This document shows, piece by piece, positions 16,746 through 25,369 of a stretch of DNA of 64,000 bases. The stretch covers positions 3,472,001 to 3,536,000 of the forward strand of contig OZ251573.1 in the NCBI GenBank assembly GCA_965243545.1, in the 5' to 3' direction. This stretch comes from CATQHW01 sp965243545. Lineage in GTDB: Bacteria > Spirochaetota > Spirochaetia > SZUA-6 > Bin103. Below the pieces are notes generated by a model. It was not told the origin of the DNA and ran no database searches. It saw only the letters and a list, made by a program, of their open reading frames with translations. The translations under genes and the position numbers were made by a program. Numbering within the stretch: position 1 is the stretch's first letter; every line of letters starts with the position of its first letter.

Positions 16746-17183
16746 CTACAGCAGGCTGAGCGCTCGGGCCGCGGCGGCGCTGCCGACGCCGACCAGCAGG
16801 CCGACGGTCACCTCCGGGATCGAGTGACCGACGTCGTGCGGGATCGCCGGCCGGCTCGCTTCCGGCATCGGCGCGACCACCTCGCGCAGCGCGTCCGAGT
16901 TGATCTGGATTGCGCCGCGTACCCGGATCGTGTCGTAGATGATGATCGCGCTGAACGCGCAGGCGACCGCAAACAGGTCGGAGGCGACGCCGGCGCGCAG
17001 GGCGATGGCGGTGCTGAGCGCCGCCACGAAGGCGGTGTGGGACGACGGCATGCCGCCGGCCGCGAACAGCCGCCGCCACGCGAAGGAACGCGACCGCGCC
17101 GAGCCGGCGATCACCTTGAAGACTTGGCATCCCAACTGGACCACGACGGCCACCAGAAGGGATGCGCTCACGCCGGCCGCCAT
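16746..17183 (-). CDS. Divergent PAP2 (DUF212) family membrane protein
   Basis: 145 aa from ATG 17183; ATG 17213 is also in frame but would make the start overlap that of the divergent gene at 17212. Motifs GGMPSSHTAFVAALSTA, IIYDTIRVRGA and DVGHSIPEVTVG match the divergent PAP2 family, which is related to acid phosphatase/vanadium haloperoxidase proteins. It has 3-4 membrane helices. Its function is probably phosphatase-like on lipid or isoprenoid phosphates; this is unproven for the family. Confidence 0.82.
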   Translation of the reverse strand: MAAGVSASLLVAVVVQLGCQVFKVIAGSARSRSFAWRRLFAAGGMPSSHTAFVAALSTAIALRAGVASDLFAVACAFSAIIIYDTIRVRGAIQINSDALREVVAPMPEASRPAIPHDVGHSIPEVTVGLLVGVGSAAAARALSLL

Positions 17184-17211
17184 CAGTGAAACGCCATGAT
17201 ACCATGAACGC

Positions 17212-18177
17212 ATGCGTACGCCGGTAGCGCTCATCTCCCATGACGCCTACCCGGTCCCGGCCGACCTGCCGGAGCGGATCGCGGCGGTGGGGGGCGATCT
17301 GCGCCGGCGCGACTGCGCCGACGGCGCGGAGGTGATCGACGCGGCGCGCGGCGCCGCCGTGGTCTGGGTATTCGGCGGCGGGCGCCTGCTGACCGGTGCC
17401 GTGCTGGCGGAGCTCCCCGACTGCCGCATGATCCTGCGCAGCGGCAGCGGCGCCGACAACGTTCCGGTCGCCGCGGCGCGCGCGCGCGGCATTGCGGTCG
17501 GCAACACGCCGGAGGGGACGCGCGACATCGTGGCCGACCACACCCTGGGCCTGCTCCTGGCCCGGCACCGCCGCATCGTCCGCAAGGATCGGGACATCCG
17601 GCGCGGGTGCTACTCGACGGAGCATCCGCAATCGGGGCCGGCGCTGGCCGGCATGACGCTGGGACTGATTGGGTTCGGGCGCATCGGCGCCGCGGTCGCC
17701 GCGCGGGCCGCTCCGTTCGGGTTGCGGGTGCTGGCCACCGACCCGGGCCGGAGCGGCGCCGAGATACGGGCCGGCGGCGCGGAGCCGGTCGAGATGGATC
17801 AGCTCCTGCGCGCCAGCGACTTCGTGTCGATTCACGTCCCGCTGTCGGCGAACACCGCGGCGTTGATCGGCGCGCGCGAGCTCGCCGCCATGCAGCCGCA
17901 CGCCATCCTGATCAACACCGCGCGCGGCAAGGTGGTCGATCAGGAGGCGTTGATCGCCGCGCTCCGGTCGGGACGGATCGCCGGCGCCGCGCTCGACGTG
18001 TTCGACCCGGAGCCGTTGCCGGCCGGCAGCCCGCTGACCGGTATGGAGCAGGTGGTGCTCACCCCGCATTCCGCCGGCTCCGGCGACGAGCTGCTGCGCC
18101 GGTTCTGGGCCGACTCGGTCACCACGATCGGCCACTTCCTGCGCACCGGCCGGCCGCTCTGGGAAGTGACCGGGTGA
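17212..18177 (+). CDS. D-isomer-specific 2-hydroxyacid dehydrogenase
   Basis: 321 aa. NAD-binding GFGRIGAAVAARAAPFG follows the flanking catalytic domain. The catalytic triad is present: Arg in NTARGKVVD, Glu in VFDPEP, His in TPHSAGS. It reversibly reduces a 2-keto acid to the D-2-hydroxy acid using NAD(P)H; SerA-like or glyoxylate-reductase-like activity are the usual options. The length is right for the short form without an ACT domain. It is followed after 37 bases by the DUF499 gene on the same strand, but gene content suggests a separate function. Confidence 0.9.
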   Translation: MRTPVALISHDAYPVPADLPERIAAVGGDLRRRDCADGAEVIDAARGAAVVWVFGGGRLLTGAVLAELPDCRMILRSGSGADNVPVAAARARGIAVGNTPEGTRDIVADHTLGLLLARHRRIVRKDRDIRRGCYSTEHPQSGPALAGMTLGLIGFGRIGAAVAARAAPFGLRVLATDPGRSGAEIRAGGAEPVEMDQLLRASDFVSIHVPLSANTAALIGARELAAMQPHAILINTARGKVVDQEALIAALRSGRIAGAALDVFDPEPLPAGSPLTGMEQVVLTPHSAGSGDELLRRFWADSVTTIGHFLRTGRPLWEVTG

Positions 18178-18214
18178 CCGGCGTGCGGTCGCTCCGCAAG
18201 CGGGAGGCGTAATC

Positions 18215-21200
18215 GTGGCCGCGCCGACGATCTTCGACGCCTGCCGGCCTCGCCCCGACGTGCTCACCGGCAGCGTGGCCGAGGCCGACTTCGCCGCCGA
18301 CCTGGCCGCGGTGATCAGCGGCCGCGGCAGCCCGGAGTACTGCGATCCGGCGCGCTTCTTCGCCAACACCTACCCGACGCGCGGGCTGCGCAACCTGCTG
18401 GCCAACGTCAGCCGGCGGCTGAGCGGGGCCGGCGGCGAGGCGGCGGCGATCTTCCGCCTCGACACCTCCTACGGCGGCGGCAAGACGCACGCGCTGATCG
18501 CCCTGGTGCACGCGGTCCGGGCGCGGGAGCACGCCGGGGCCGCCGCGCGCATCGGCGAGTTCACGGACCCCGCGTTGCTGCCCGCGGAAGCGGTGCGCGT
18601 GGCCGCGTTCGACGGCGAGAACGCCGACCCGGCCAACGGCCGCGCGATGGGCGACGGGGTGCTGGCGCACACGCCGTGGGGCGAGATCGCCTACGCGCTG
18701 GCCGGCGCGGAGGGGTACGCGCGGGTGAGCCGCAGCGACCGCGAGGGGGCCGCGCCCGGCGCCGAGACCCTGCGCGAGCTGTTCGGCGGCGCGCCGACCC
18801 TGATCCTGCTCGACGAGCTGTCGGTCTACCTGCGCAAGGTGCGGCGCTTGGCCGGCGCCCGCGATCAGCTGACCGCCTTCCTCACCTCGCTGTTCAAGGC
18901 GGTGGAGGGAGCGCCGCGCGCGGCCCTGGTCTACACGTTGGCGATCGGCAAGGACGGGCGCGCGGCCGACGCCTACGGCGAGGAGAACCAATTCATCGGC
19001 GACCGCATGGCGGAGGCGGAGAGCGTCTCCGCGCGCAAGGCTACCCTGCTCGACCCCACCGCCGAGGACGAGACCGTGCAGGTGCTCCGCCGGCGCCTGT
19101 TTGAGCAGGTCGACGACGCGCAGGCGGCGGCCGCGGTCGACGCCTACTGCGACAAGTGGGCGCACTACGGCGGCGTGCTGCCCGCCGACGCCGCCCGCCC
19201 GGAGACCGCGCAGGCGTTCCGCGTCAGCTATCCGCTGCATCCCGAGGTGCTGGCCACGCTCACCGGCAAGACCGCCACGCTCGGCAACTTCCAGCGCGTG
19301 CGCGGCATGCTGCGGCTGCTGGCGCGCACCATCGCGCAGCTGTGGCGGGAGCGGCCCGCGGACGCCACCGCCGTGCACCTGCATCACGTCGACCTCGGCC
19401 ACGAGCCGATCCGGCAGGAGATCGTCACCCGCCTGGGACAGGCCGCCTACCTGCCGGCGATCGCCAACGACATCGCCGCCCCCGGCGACGGAGCGCCCGC
19501 GCTGGCGCAGCAGATCGACGCCGCCAATCACGGCGGCCTGCCGCCCTACGGCGCCTACGTAGCGCGCACCATCTTCATGCACACGCTGGCGTTCAACGAG
19601 CCGCTCAAGGGCCTGCCGGCGGAGCGGCTGCGCTACTCTGTGCTCGGGCCGGCCACCGAGGTGACCTTTATCGACGACGCGCGCGCCAAGTTCACGACTG
19701 ATTCGGCCTACCTCGACGACCGTCCGGGGGCGCCGTTGCGGTTCCTGGCGGAGGCCAACCTGAGCCTGATCATCCGCCGCCAGGAGCAGAACGTGGACTC
19801 CGGCGACGCCCGCGCCGAGCTGAATGACCGCATCAAGCGGGTGTTCGAGGGGCGCACCTTCGAGATGATCCCCTTTCCCGGCGGCCCGTTCGACGTTCCC
19901 GACGAGGTGGGCGACGGCCGCCCGCGGCTGGTCGTGCTGCACTTTGACGCGGCGCGGATCGGCGCGACCGTGGAAGCGCCGCCGGAGCTGGCCGTGCGCG
20001 TCTACGCGCGCACGGGGGCGGAGGGGTCGGCGCTGCGCATGCTGCGCAACAGCCTGGCGTTCGTGGTCGCGGACGAGGAGCGGCTGAAGGAGATGCAGCG
20101 CGCCTCGGTGCGCCGGCTGGCGCTGCAGGCGTTGCTGCGCCCCGAGCGGCTGGCGGAGCTGGCCGACCATCAGCAAGCGACGGTGCGCGAGCAGGCGGCG
20201 CGCTCGGAGCAGGCGTTGGCGGTCACCATCCAGCAGTGCTACCGCCACCTGTTCTATCCGTCGCGCCATCGCTTGGGCGGCGCCGGCGTCGATCTGGCGC
20301 ACACCGCGGTCGACCTGCCGGCGGCGTCCGATCAGCCCGGCGCCGGCCAGCAGCAGGTGGTGCGCGCGCTGCGCGACCTGGGGAAGCTGCGCCTGCCCGA
20401 GGATCAACCCGACTCGCCCGCCTTCGTGCGCGACCACACGCCGCTCAAGCGCGGCCAGATCACGACCCTGGCGTTGCGCCACGAGTTTCGTTGCGCCCCG
20501 GCCCTGCCGATGCTGAGCGGCGACGACATCTTCCTGCGCGGTATCCGCCGCGGTGTCGAGCAGGGCGATTACGTCTACCGGCGCGGCGATCTGCTCTACG
20601 GCGCAGGCGATCCGCCCGCCGACCTGCTGATCGACGAGCGGGCGCTGGTGCTGACCATGATCTACGCCCGCAACGTGGGCATCTGGCCCCGTCCCGCGCC
20701 GTCCGCGCCGGCGCCGCCCCCGCCCCCGCCGATCGGGTTGGAGGGGGAGGTTCGCGGCGGCAACGACGGTTCTGTGACGCCGTCACCACCACCGCCGCCA
20801 CCGCCCCCCGGCGCGTTCACGGCCGAGGGGGTGCTGCGGGAGGCGCTGCTGCAGCTCTGGGAGCAGGCGCGGGCCGGCGGCGCGGAACGGATCGCGGAGC
20901 TGAAGATTCGGATGTTCGAGGCGGGTGACGGCTTCCGGCTGCTCGGCGCGGTCGGCGGGGTGGGCGAAGCGGAGACGGTCGTGACCATCAGCGGCGGCTA
21001 CGGAACCCGCACGGGCGGTTCCTTGCAGTTGGAGTTCAGCGGTCCGGTGGCGGACGCCTATCCGGTGCGGGAGTTCCTCGGATCGCAGTTGTCGGCCGCC
21101 GCAGAGCGCAGCCTGGAGGTCGCCTTCGAGTGCACCTTTACCGGCGGGTTGCCGCTGGCGGGCGATGCCGCCGAGCAGTTCACCCGGCGGCTGGCGCGGT

Positions 21201-21253
21201 CAGCCGGCGGGGCGGCCTACGTGGCGGCGACCGCCGCGGCGCAGCAGGGCTGA
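18215..21253 (+). CDS. DUF499 family ATPase, defence-island backbone
   Basis: 1012 aa from GTG 18215 with ribosome site GGGAGG at 18202-18207. Walker A SYGGGKTH (85-92) and Walker B LILLDELSVYL (196-206), preceded by the family's DVLTGSVAEADFAADL start. Two proline runs near residues 828-867 tether a C-terminal domain that may bind partners. DUF499 ATPases recur next to DUF1156 methyltransferases and PLD-type helicases in phage-defence islands, and both are found here further downstream. Its stop overlaps the next ATG by one base. Confidence 0.88.
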   Translation: MAAPTIFDACRPRPDVLTGSVAEADFAADLAAVISGRGSPEYCDPARFFANTYPTRGLRNLLANVSRRLSGAGGEAAAIFRLDTSYGGGKTHALIALVHAVRAREHAGAAARIGEFTDPALLPAEAVRVAAFDGENADPANGRAMGDGVLAHTPWGEIAYALAGAEGYARVSRSDREGAAPGAETLRELFGGAPTLILLDELSVYLRKVRRLAGARDQLTAFLTSLFKAVEGAPRAALVYTLAIGKDGRAADAYGEENQFIGDRMAEAESVSARKATLLDPTAEDETVQVLRRRLFEQVDDAQAAAAVDAYCDKWAHYGGVLPADAARPETAQAFRVSYPLHPEVLATLTGKTATLGNFQRVRGMLRLLARTIAQLWRERPADATAVHLHHVDLGHEPIRQEIVTRLGQAAYLPAIANDIAAPGDGAPALAQQIDAANHGGLPPYGAYVARTIFMHTLAFNEPLKGLPAERLRYSVLGPATEVTFIDDARAKFTTDSAYLDDRPGAPLRFLAEANLSLIIRRQEQNVDSGDARAELNDRIKRVFEGRTFEMIPFPGGPFDVPDEVGDGRPRLVVLHFDAARIGATVEAPPELAVRVYARTGAEGSALRMLRNSLAFVVADEERLKEMQRASVRRLALQALLRPERLAELADHQQATVREQAARSEQALAVTIQQCYRHLFYPSRHRLGGAGVDLAHTAVDLPAASDQPGAGQQQVVRALRDLGKLRLPEDQPDSPAFVRDHTPLKRGQITTLALRHEFRCAPALPMLSGDDIFLRGIRRGVEQGDYVYRRGDLLYGAGDPPADLLIDERALVLTMIYARNVGIWPRPAPSAPAPPPPPPIGLEGEVRGGNDGSVTPSPPPPPPPPGAFTAEGVLREALLQLWEQARAGGAERIAELKIRMFEAGDGFRLLGAVGGVGEAETVVTISGGYGTRTGGSLQLEFSGPVADAYPVREFLGSQLSAAAERSLEVAFECTFTGGLPLAGDAAEQFTRRLARSAGGAAYVAATAAAQQG

Positions 21254-21741
21254 TGGCGCGCGCGGAGCCGGCGTTTCGCTTGGAGCCGGCCGCGGCCGCG
21301 CCGCGCTACGAGCTGCGCGTGCTCCTCCACGCGCCGGGCGACGCCGAATACGCGGTCTGGCAGCTGCCGGCGCCGGCCACCCCGCAGGTAAAGACGGCGC
21401 AGCGCATCGCCCGGCTGCGCGGCGCCAACCTCGACCTGATCGAACACCGCGTGTTGCGCCGGCTGGCGCGGGCGGGGGTGCGGCTCGGCCCGCGCGCCGG
21501 CGGCCCGGACCGCGGCTATGCGCTGGCCGAAGACGCGGCGCTGCTGCTGGGCCTGCTGTTCCGCGCGCTGGCGCCGATGCGCAACCGCGCCCACATGCGC
21601 GCGGTGGCCGCCGGCATCGAGGAAATGGAACCGGAGGAGGCCGCCTACTGGGCGGGCATGGCGATCCACCGCCCGCATCCCCGCCGCGTGCTGATGGCGC
21701 TCCGCATCCTGCTCACCGACGCCGATCCCGCCTCCGCCTGA
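21253..21741 (+). CDS. Small conserved partner of DUF499, function unknown
   Basis: 162 aa from ATG 21253, overlapping the DUF499 stop (TGATG). The longer open frame shadows the ATPase. It contains a beta-type N-terminus (APRYELRVLLHAP), then helices including IEHRVLRRLARAG and AAGIEEMEPEEAAYWAGM. I do not recognise a domain. Tight coupling suggests a subunit of the DUF499 complex. A short fragment resembling its AAGIEEMEPEEA segment recurs at 23693-23731. Confidence 0.65.
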   Translation: MARAEPAFRLEPAAAAPRYELRVLLHAPGDAEYAVWQLPAPATPQVKTAQRIARLRGANLDLIEHRVLRRLARAGVRLGPRAGGPDRGYALAEDAALLLGLLFRALAPMRNRAHMRAVAAGIEEMEPEEAAYWAGMAIHRPHPRRVLMALRILLTDADPASA

Positions 21742-21745
21742 CCCC

Positions 21746-21765
21746 CGCCGGTTACCGATCCGGCG
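21746..21765. terminator. Weak hairpin between convergent genes
   Basis: CGCCGG (21746-21751), an 8-base loop, CCGGCG (21760-21765), spanning the end of the small DUF499 partner and the end of the minus-strand ParA-like gene. A short stem without a U-tract. Confidence 0.3.
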
Positions 21766-22810
21766 CAACGAATCTAGGAACCGGCGGCGGGCGCCCGCGC
21801 GCGGCCTCGACGCGGCGCACGATCTCGTTCGCGAGCGCCTCGAAGTCTCCGAACGCGTCGCGGGCGGCCGTCGCGTGGCTGCCGATGGCGCCGTCCGCCG
21901 GGGCGAGCGCGAAGATCGGTTTGCGCGCCTCCTGCGCCAGCGGAACCAGGCTCCGGTAGTGTCTGACCGTCGCTATCGCATGGTCCTCTGCCCCCGGATC
22001 GTTCGCGTTTGCGCCTGGCTCCTCCCCCAAGACGCAGGCCGAGTACTCCGCCGGCATCTGCTTGGCATAGCGGTCATACGCCTGCACCGGACGTCTCAGG
22101 CGTACGCCATGCTGTTGCATGATATAGCCGATGGGGCGCATGTCACCCGGCGGTAGCGGGAAGGCCGGTTCTTGCCAGTTTCGGCGCCGCTTTTGCCAAT
22201 CAGTTCGCCAACGCCGCAAGGTCGGGCCGAGGTTGCGCAGCCCCTGCCGCGAAAACAGATCGGCCGCCAGCGGTACGACCACGAAGTCGGTGGCGATGAG
22301 CGCGGAGCGATTCACCGCTCCCAGACTGGGGCCTACGTCGACCAGTACGGCCTGCGCCTGACACGCTCGCGCACCAGCCTGAATGACTTGCCAGAAGGAG
22401 GTGACTACCCGGAACGACCGGTACAGGTTCGCGCTGCCCAGACAATTGGGCCATTCCGCGGAGAGGGTCTCTTCGAATCCCGAAAGCGCAAGATCACCGG
22501 GAAGGACGTGCAGGGAAGGCGCGGCCCGGCGCAACGCCGGTTCGCGTACGTCGCCTACCTGGGTGAGCGGCTCGACGCACCGATAGATCGTCTTGCCGCG
22601 GCCATGATCGCCGGCCTCCCACAGCTCCTCGAGCGCACTCTCATCGAAGAACGCCGCGGTCAGATTGGCCTGGGGATCGAGATCGACCGCCAATACGTTG
22701 AATCCCAGCTCGGACAGCATCCAAGAGAGGTGGTAGACCAGTGACGTCTTCCCCACCCCTCCCTTGTTGTTGAAGAAGGTGACCACCGGCGGGCTCATGG
22801 GCTGGCTCAT
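21752..22810 (-). CDS. ParA/MinD-like ATPase
   Basis: 352 aa. Deviant Walker A NNKGGVGKTS (14-23), VDLDPQANLTAAFF, and a later VLVDVGPSLGAVNRSAL block, all typical of ParA. Such ATPases move DNA or protein cargo on the nucleoid. No ParB-like gene is adjacent. It overlaps the upstream HATPase-like gene by ATGA and lies opposite to the flanking defence genes. GC content is lower than that of the DUF499 gene. It is probably one half of a two-gene inserted cassette rather than a plasmid-partition locus. Confidence 0.85.
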   Translation of the reverse strand: MSQPMSPPVVTFFNNKGGVGKTSLVYHLSWMLSELGFNVLAVDLDPQANLTAAFFDESALEELWEAGDHGRGKTIYRCVEPLTQVGDVREPALRRAAPSLHVLPGDLALSGFEETLSAEWPNCLGSANLYRSFRVVTSFWQVIQAGARACQAQAVLVDVGPSLGAVNRSALIATDFVVVPLAADLFSRQGLRNLGPTLRRWRTDWQKRRRNWQEPAFPLPPGDMRPIGYIMQQHGVRLRRPVQAYDRYAKQMPAEYSACVLGEEPGANANDPGAEDHAIATVRHYRSLVPLAQEARKPIFALAPADGAIGSHATAARDAFGDFEALANEIVRRVEAARGRPPPVPRFVAPDR

Positions 22811-23598
22811 TGACGGGCTCTGACCGTACAGTGAATCCAGTTCTCCTCTACGCGAAACTCCGGCTCCGTCTGTCCGTTGTCACGGAGGAGCCGCCTTGCA
22901 TTCGGTATTCCGGCGCCGTAGCGCTGCACCAGGCCCAACACCCGCATCGATTCCGCCAAGCTTGGGTTGCGGTAATCGACCAACCCGGGGCTGCCGAAGT
23001 TGGTGCGGGTAACGGCGCCGTACGGCCCGCCGGGGCTGTTGATCTCGATCCGGTCATCGAACCAATAGACGTGGACGGGACTGTTCGTCCCCTCGTACGT
23101 TCGATGCATGATGGCGTTCAGCGTGAGCTGCTGCAGCGCGCCGCGGGCGTAGGTCCAGGTACGCAGCTCGCGCGGCCCGGAAGTGAAGTCGACGGCAACG
23201 CGGTTGTGGGCGTCGAGCTTGGCATCGAGCCGGTCTATCAGACCCATAAGCGGACCGTCACAGAGGGTCGCGTCCGCGACCGGGTCGCTCAAGTCGGATC
23301 CGGCAATGCGGAGAAATTGGACGTATGCGCCCGGCAGAAAGTCGCGGGGATTCTTGCCCAACACGATGAGCCCGGCGATGGTGGGCGTAGGTTTGTCCGC
23401 GGAGCCCACCATCTTCATGGCGGCAAGGCGCTGCTCGATGCTGCGATCGTTCTGTCTGAGGGTGGCTGCGTCGACAGCCAGCGGCAGATACTCCTCCTCG
23501 AAGCGGCGGAGATCGAGATCGCCGATGGTGGCCGTGGGAACCGGAATCGCATCGAAGTGCATCGCTTCGAGTACGCTGTCGCTGTATCGGGACGTCAC
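22807..23598 (-). CDS. RecG-like C-terminal/HATPase-type regulator lacking an obvious AlbA_2 domain
   Basis: 263 aa from GTG 23598, with GGAG upstream; an in-frame stop lies at 23620-23622, so it cannot extend far. It matches the C-terminal part of AlbA_2-HATPase regulators: PTIAGLIVLGKNPRDFLPGA, LTLNAIMHRTYEG (N and H of the ATP site) and DRIEINSPGGPYGAVT. The usual N-terminal nucleic-acid-binding domain (EFKE-type) is not seen, so it is either a short form or N-terminally truncated. It is translated with the ParA-like gene, which suggests they function together. Confidence 0.7.
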   Translation of the reverse strand: MTSRYSDSVLEAMHFDAIPVPTATIGDLDLRRFEEEYLPLAVDAATLRQNDRSIEQRLAAMKMVGSADKPTPTIAGLIVLGKNPRDFLPGAYVQFLRIAGSDLSDPVADATLCDGPLMGLIDRLDAKLDAHNRVAVDFTSGPRELRTWTYARGALQQLTLNAIMHRTYEGTNSPVHVYWFDDRIEINSPGGPYGAVTRTNFGSPGLVDYRNPSLAESMRVLGLVQRYGAGIPNARRLLRDNGQTEPEFRVEENWIHCTVRARQ

Positions 23599-23692
23599 TC
23601 CGGTCTCCCAAGCCCACGCTCACGGATTCGACAAGCGGCGTTTGCCGGCGGCGCCGACAGTGTGCCCCGAACCTGCCGCCGCGTCCAGGACG

Positions 23693-23731
23693 CGCCGCCG
23701 GCATCGAGGCGATGGAGCCGGAGGAAGCAGT
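23693..23731 (+). pseudogene. Fragment of the small DUF499-partner gene
   Basis: One frame here reads AAGIEAMEPEEA, almost the same as AAGIEEMEPEEA in the intact gene near 21606-21641, and the bases match closely over about 34 positions. It lies just to the right of the minus-strand ParA/HATPase cassette. It is too short to work alone and looks like the leftover of a duplication at the cassette's insertion. Confidence 0.5.
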
Positions 23732-23779
23732 AGGCGCCAAACGTGAAGCGTGGCGGACGGCGCGTCGTCTATCTCAGCG

Positions 23780-24820
23780 ATGGCACGCCGCACCCGCACC
23801 CGCACCCGTCAGCGTCACGACAAGCTGTTCCGCCTGGTCTTCTCCGACCGGAGGGAGGCCGCCGCCTTCCTCCGCGCCCGCCTGCCGGATTCCCTCGGTC
23901 AGCGCTTCCGGTGGTCCACCCTGCGCCGAATCCCGGGCTCGTTCGTCAATCAGGAGTTGCGCGGCCTGGTCACCGACCTGCTGTTCGAGGTACGCGCCGC
24001 CGCCGGCGGCGGCAACGCGGCGCGGCAGCGGTTGTGCCTGCTGTTCGAACACCAGTCCCGCCCCGACCGCTGGATGGCGCTGCGGGTGATGCGGTACTGC
24101 TGCGGCATCTGGGAGGCGGGCCGCCAGAGTCACCCCAAGGAGCGGTTCCTGCGCCCGGTGCTGCCGGTGGTATTCTACCAGGGAAGGCGCCCCTGGCGCT
24201 ACGCGCAGGAGCTGGCGGAGTCGTTCCCGCCGGAGTTTCGCGGCGAGCCGTGGGTGCCGCGCCTCCGGTACTTGGTGTTCGACCAGACCCGCGTCGCGCC
24301 GGAGCAGGTCGTGGGGGCGCTACGGGGACGGCTGCTCCAACTGGCCATGATGCACGCCTTCAAGCAGGCGCCGGCGGAAACGCGGGAACGCTGCGTGGAG
24401 CTGCTGGCCGAGTTGAAGCGAGAGCCGGTGCGCGGCGGGGTGGACTACGTTCAGGCGTTTCTGGGGTATATTCTGAAGACTGGGGCGCGGGGCACGATGC
24501 AAGCGCTGGATGACGTCGTGGACCGCCGGGCCCCGGAACTGAGAGGTGACTTGATGACCAGTGGTGAGGAGTTGCGCCGCGAGGGCCTGTTGCGAGGCCG
24601 GCGGCAGGGGCGCCGCGAAGGGCGCCAGCAAGGCCGACAGGAAGGCCGGCAGCAAGGCCGCCAGGAAGGGCGTCAGCAAGGCCGGCTGGAGACGATCGAA
24701 GGGCTCCTGCGGGCAGGGGTCGATTGGCCGGTGATCGAATCGGCCACCGGAATCGACGAGCAGACCTTTCGCGGCCACAAAGCCGACTTGGCCAGCGGCA
24801 AGAACGGATCGGCGCTGTAG
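23780..24820 (+). CDS. Rpn-family PD-(D/E)XK nuclease (recombination-promoting nuclease type)
   Basis: 346 aa from ATG 23780; GTG 23750 is in frame but adds only 10 unlike residues. The core matches the Rpn/transposase_31 family: RHDKLFRLVFSDRREAAAFL, then LVTDLLFEV and LLFEHQSRPDRWMALRVMRY, carrying the D and E...Q catalytic pattern. The C-terminus has an EGRQQGRQ-type basic repeat and a short helical module ending WPVIESATGIDEQTFRGHK. In E. coli Rpn proteins this tail can also be made alone from an internal start and block the nuclease; an internal ATG with a good ribosome site exists here at 24554. The AAA gene follows after 69 bases. Confidence 0.85.
   Translation: MARRTRTRTRQRHDKLFRLVFSDRREAAAFLRARLPDSLGQRFRWSTLRRIPGSFVNQELRGLVTDLLFEVRAAAGGGNAARQRLCLLFEHQSRPDRWMALRVMRYCCGIWEAGRQSHPKERFLRPVLPVVFYQGRRPWRYAQELAESFPPEFRGEPWVPRLRYLVFDQTRVAPEQVVGALRGRLLQLAMMHAFKQAPAETRERCVELLAELKREPVRGGVDYVQAFLGYILKTGARGTMQALDDVVDRRAPELRGDLMTSGEELRREGLLRGRRQGRREGRQQGRQEGRQQGRQEGRQQGRLETIEGLLRAGVDWPVIESATGIDEQTFRGHKADLASGKNGSAL
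24541..24556 (+). promoter_or_regulatory. Internal ribosome site and start codon in the Rpn gene
   Basis: GAGAGGTGA at 24541-24549 followed four bases later by in-frame ATG 24554. It would give an 88-residue tail protein. The same arrangement (GAGGTGA then ATG) starts the next gene at 24890, and the two regions are homologous. Confidence 0.5.
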
Positions 24821-25369
24821 TCGCGTCGAGAAGCAGTTTACCGTTCTCGACGGCGAATCTACCCGTGACCCGACTGTGAGGTGAACTGAATGACCGCGGC
24901 CGAGGCGATGCACCGGGAGGGCCGGCGGCAAGGGTTCCGCAAGGGCCGCGCAGCAGGCGTGCGCGAAGGGCGCCGCGACGCCCGAGTGGAGGCGGTCGAC
25001 GAACTCCTGGGGGCCGGGTTCGGTTGGCCGGTGATCGAATCCGCTATCGGGATCGACGCCCCGACCTACCGCGGCCACAAGCGCGGCAGTGCCGCCGCGA
25101 ACGGCAAAGCCAAGCTGGCGGACGCGCCGCGTGAGGAGCCCTCGGCGGCCGCCCCGGAGCGAACGCTTAGAGACGTGTTTGAATCGGTCACCGAGGAGTT
25201 GCGCCAGGAAGGCCGGATCGAAGGGTACCGCGACGGACGCCAAAAAGGCCGGATCGAAGGCCGCCGGGCGGGCCGGCTGGAAGCGGCCGAGGGGCTTCTG
25301 CAAGCGGGACTCCACTGGCCGGTAATCGAATCCGCCACCGGCATCGACGTGGAGGCTTACCGAGGCCAA
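24548..25369 (+). repeat. Triplicated Rpn-tail module
   Basis: Three copies of one protein module: 24548-24781 (end of the Rpn gene), 24890-25081 and 25172-25369 (both at the start of the AAA gene). Each has an EELR-EG start, a Gly/Arg-rich stretch, then LL-AG--WPVIESA-GID---YRG. Short direct repeats of about 12-24 bp (gccaggaaggccggcagcaa type) at 24596-24690 lengthen the first copy. Confidence 0.85.

Noticed and set aside
21752..22810. ParA gene as a sign of a plasmid or replication origin
   Set aside because: No ParB, replication initiator or iterons are nearby, and the gene pairs with a HATPase-like regulator.
24596..24690. Short spaced repeats resembling a CRISPR array
   Set aside because: The repeats are contiguous, 12-24 bp, in frame and encode Gly/Arg/Gln units; there are no unique spacers.
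23780..24820. Rpn gene as part of an insertion sequence
   Set aside because: No terminal inverted repeats or target-site duplications flank it; the Rpn family are nuclease proteins despite the transposase label.
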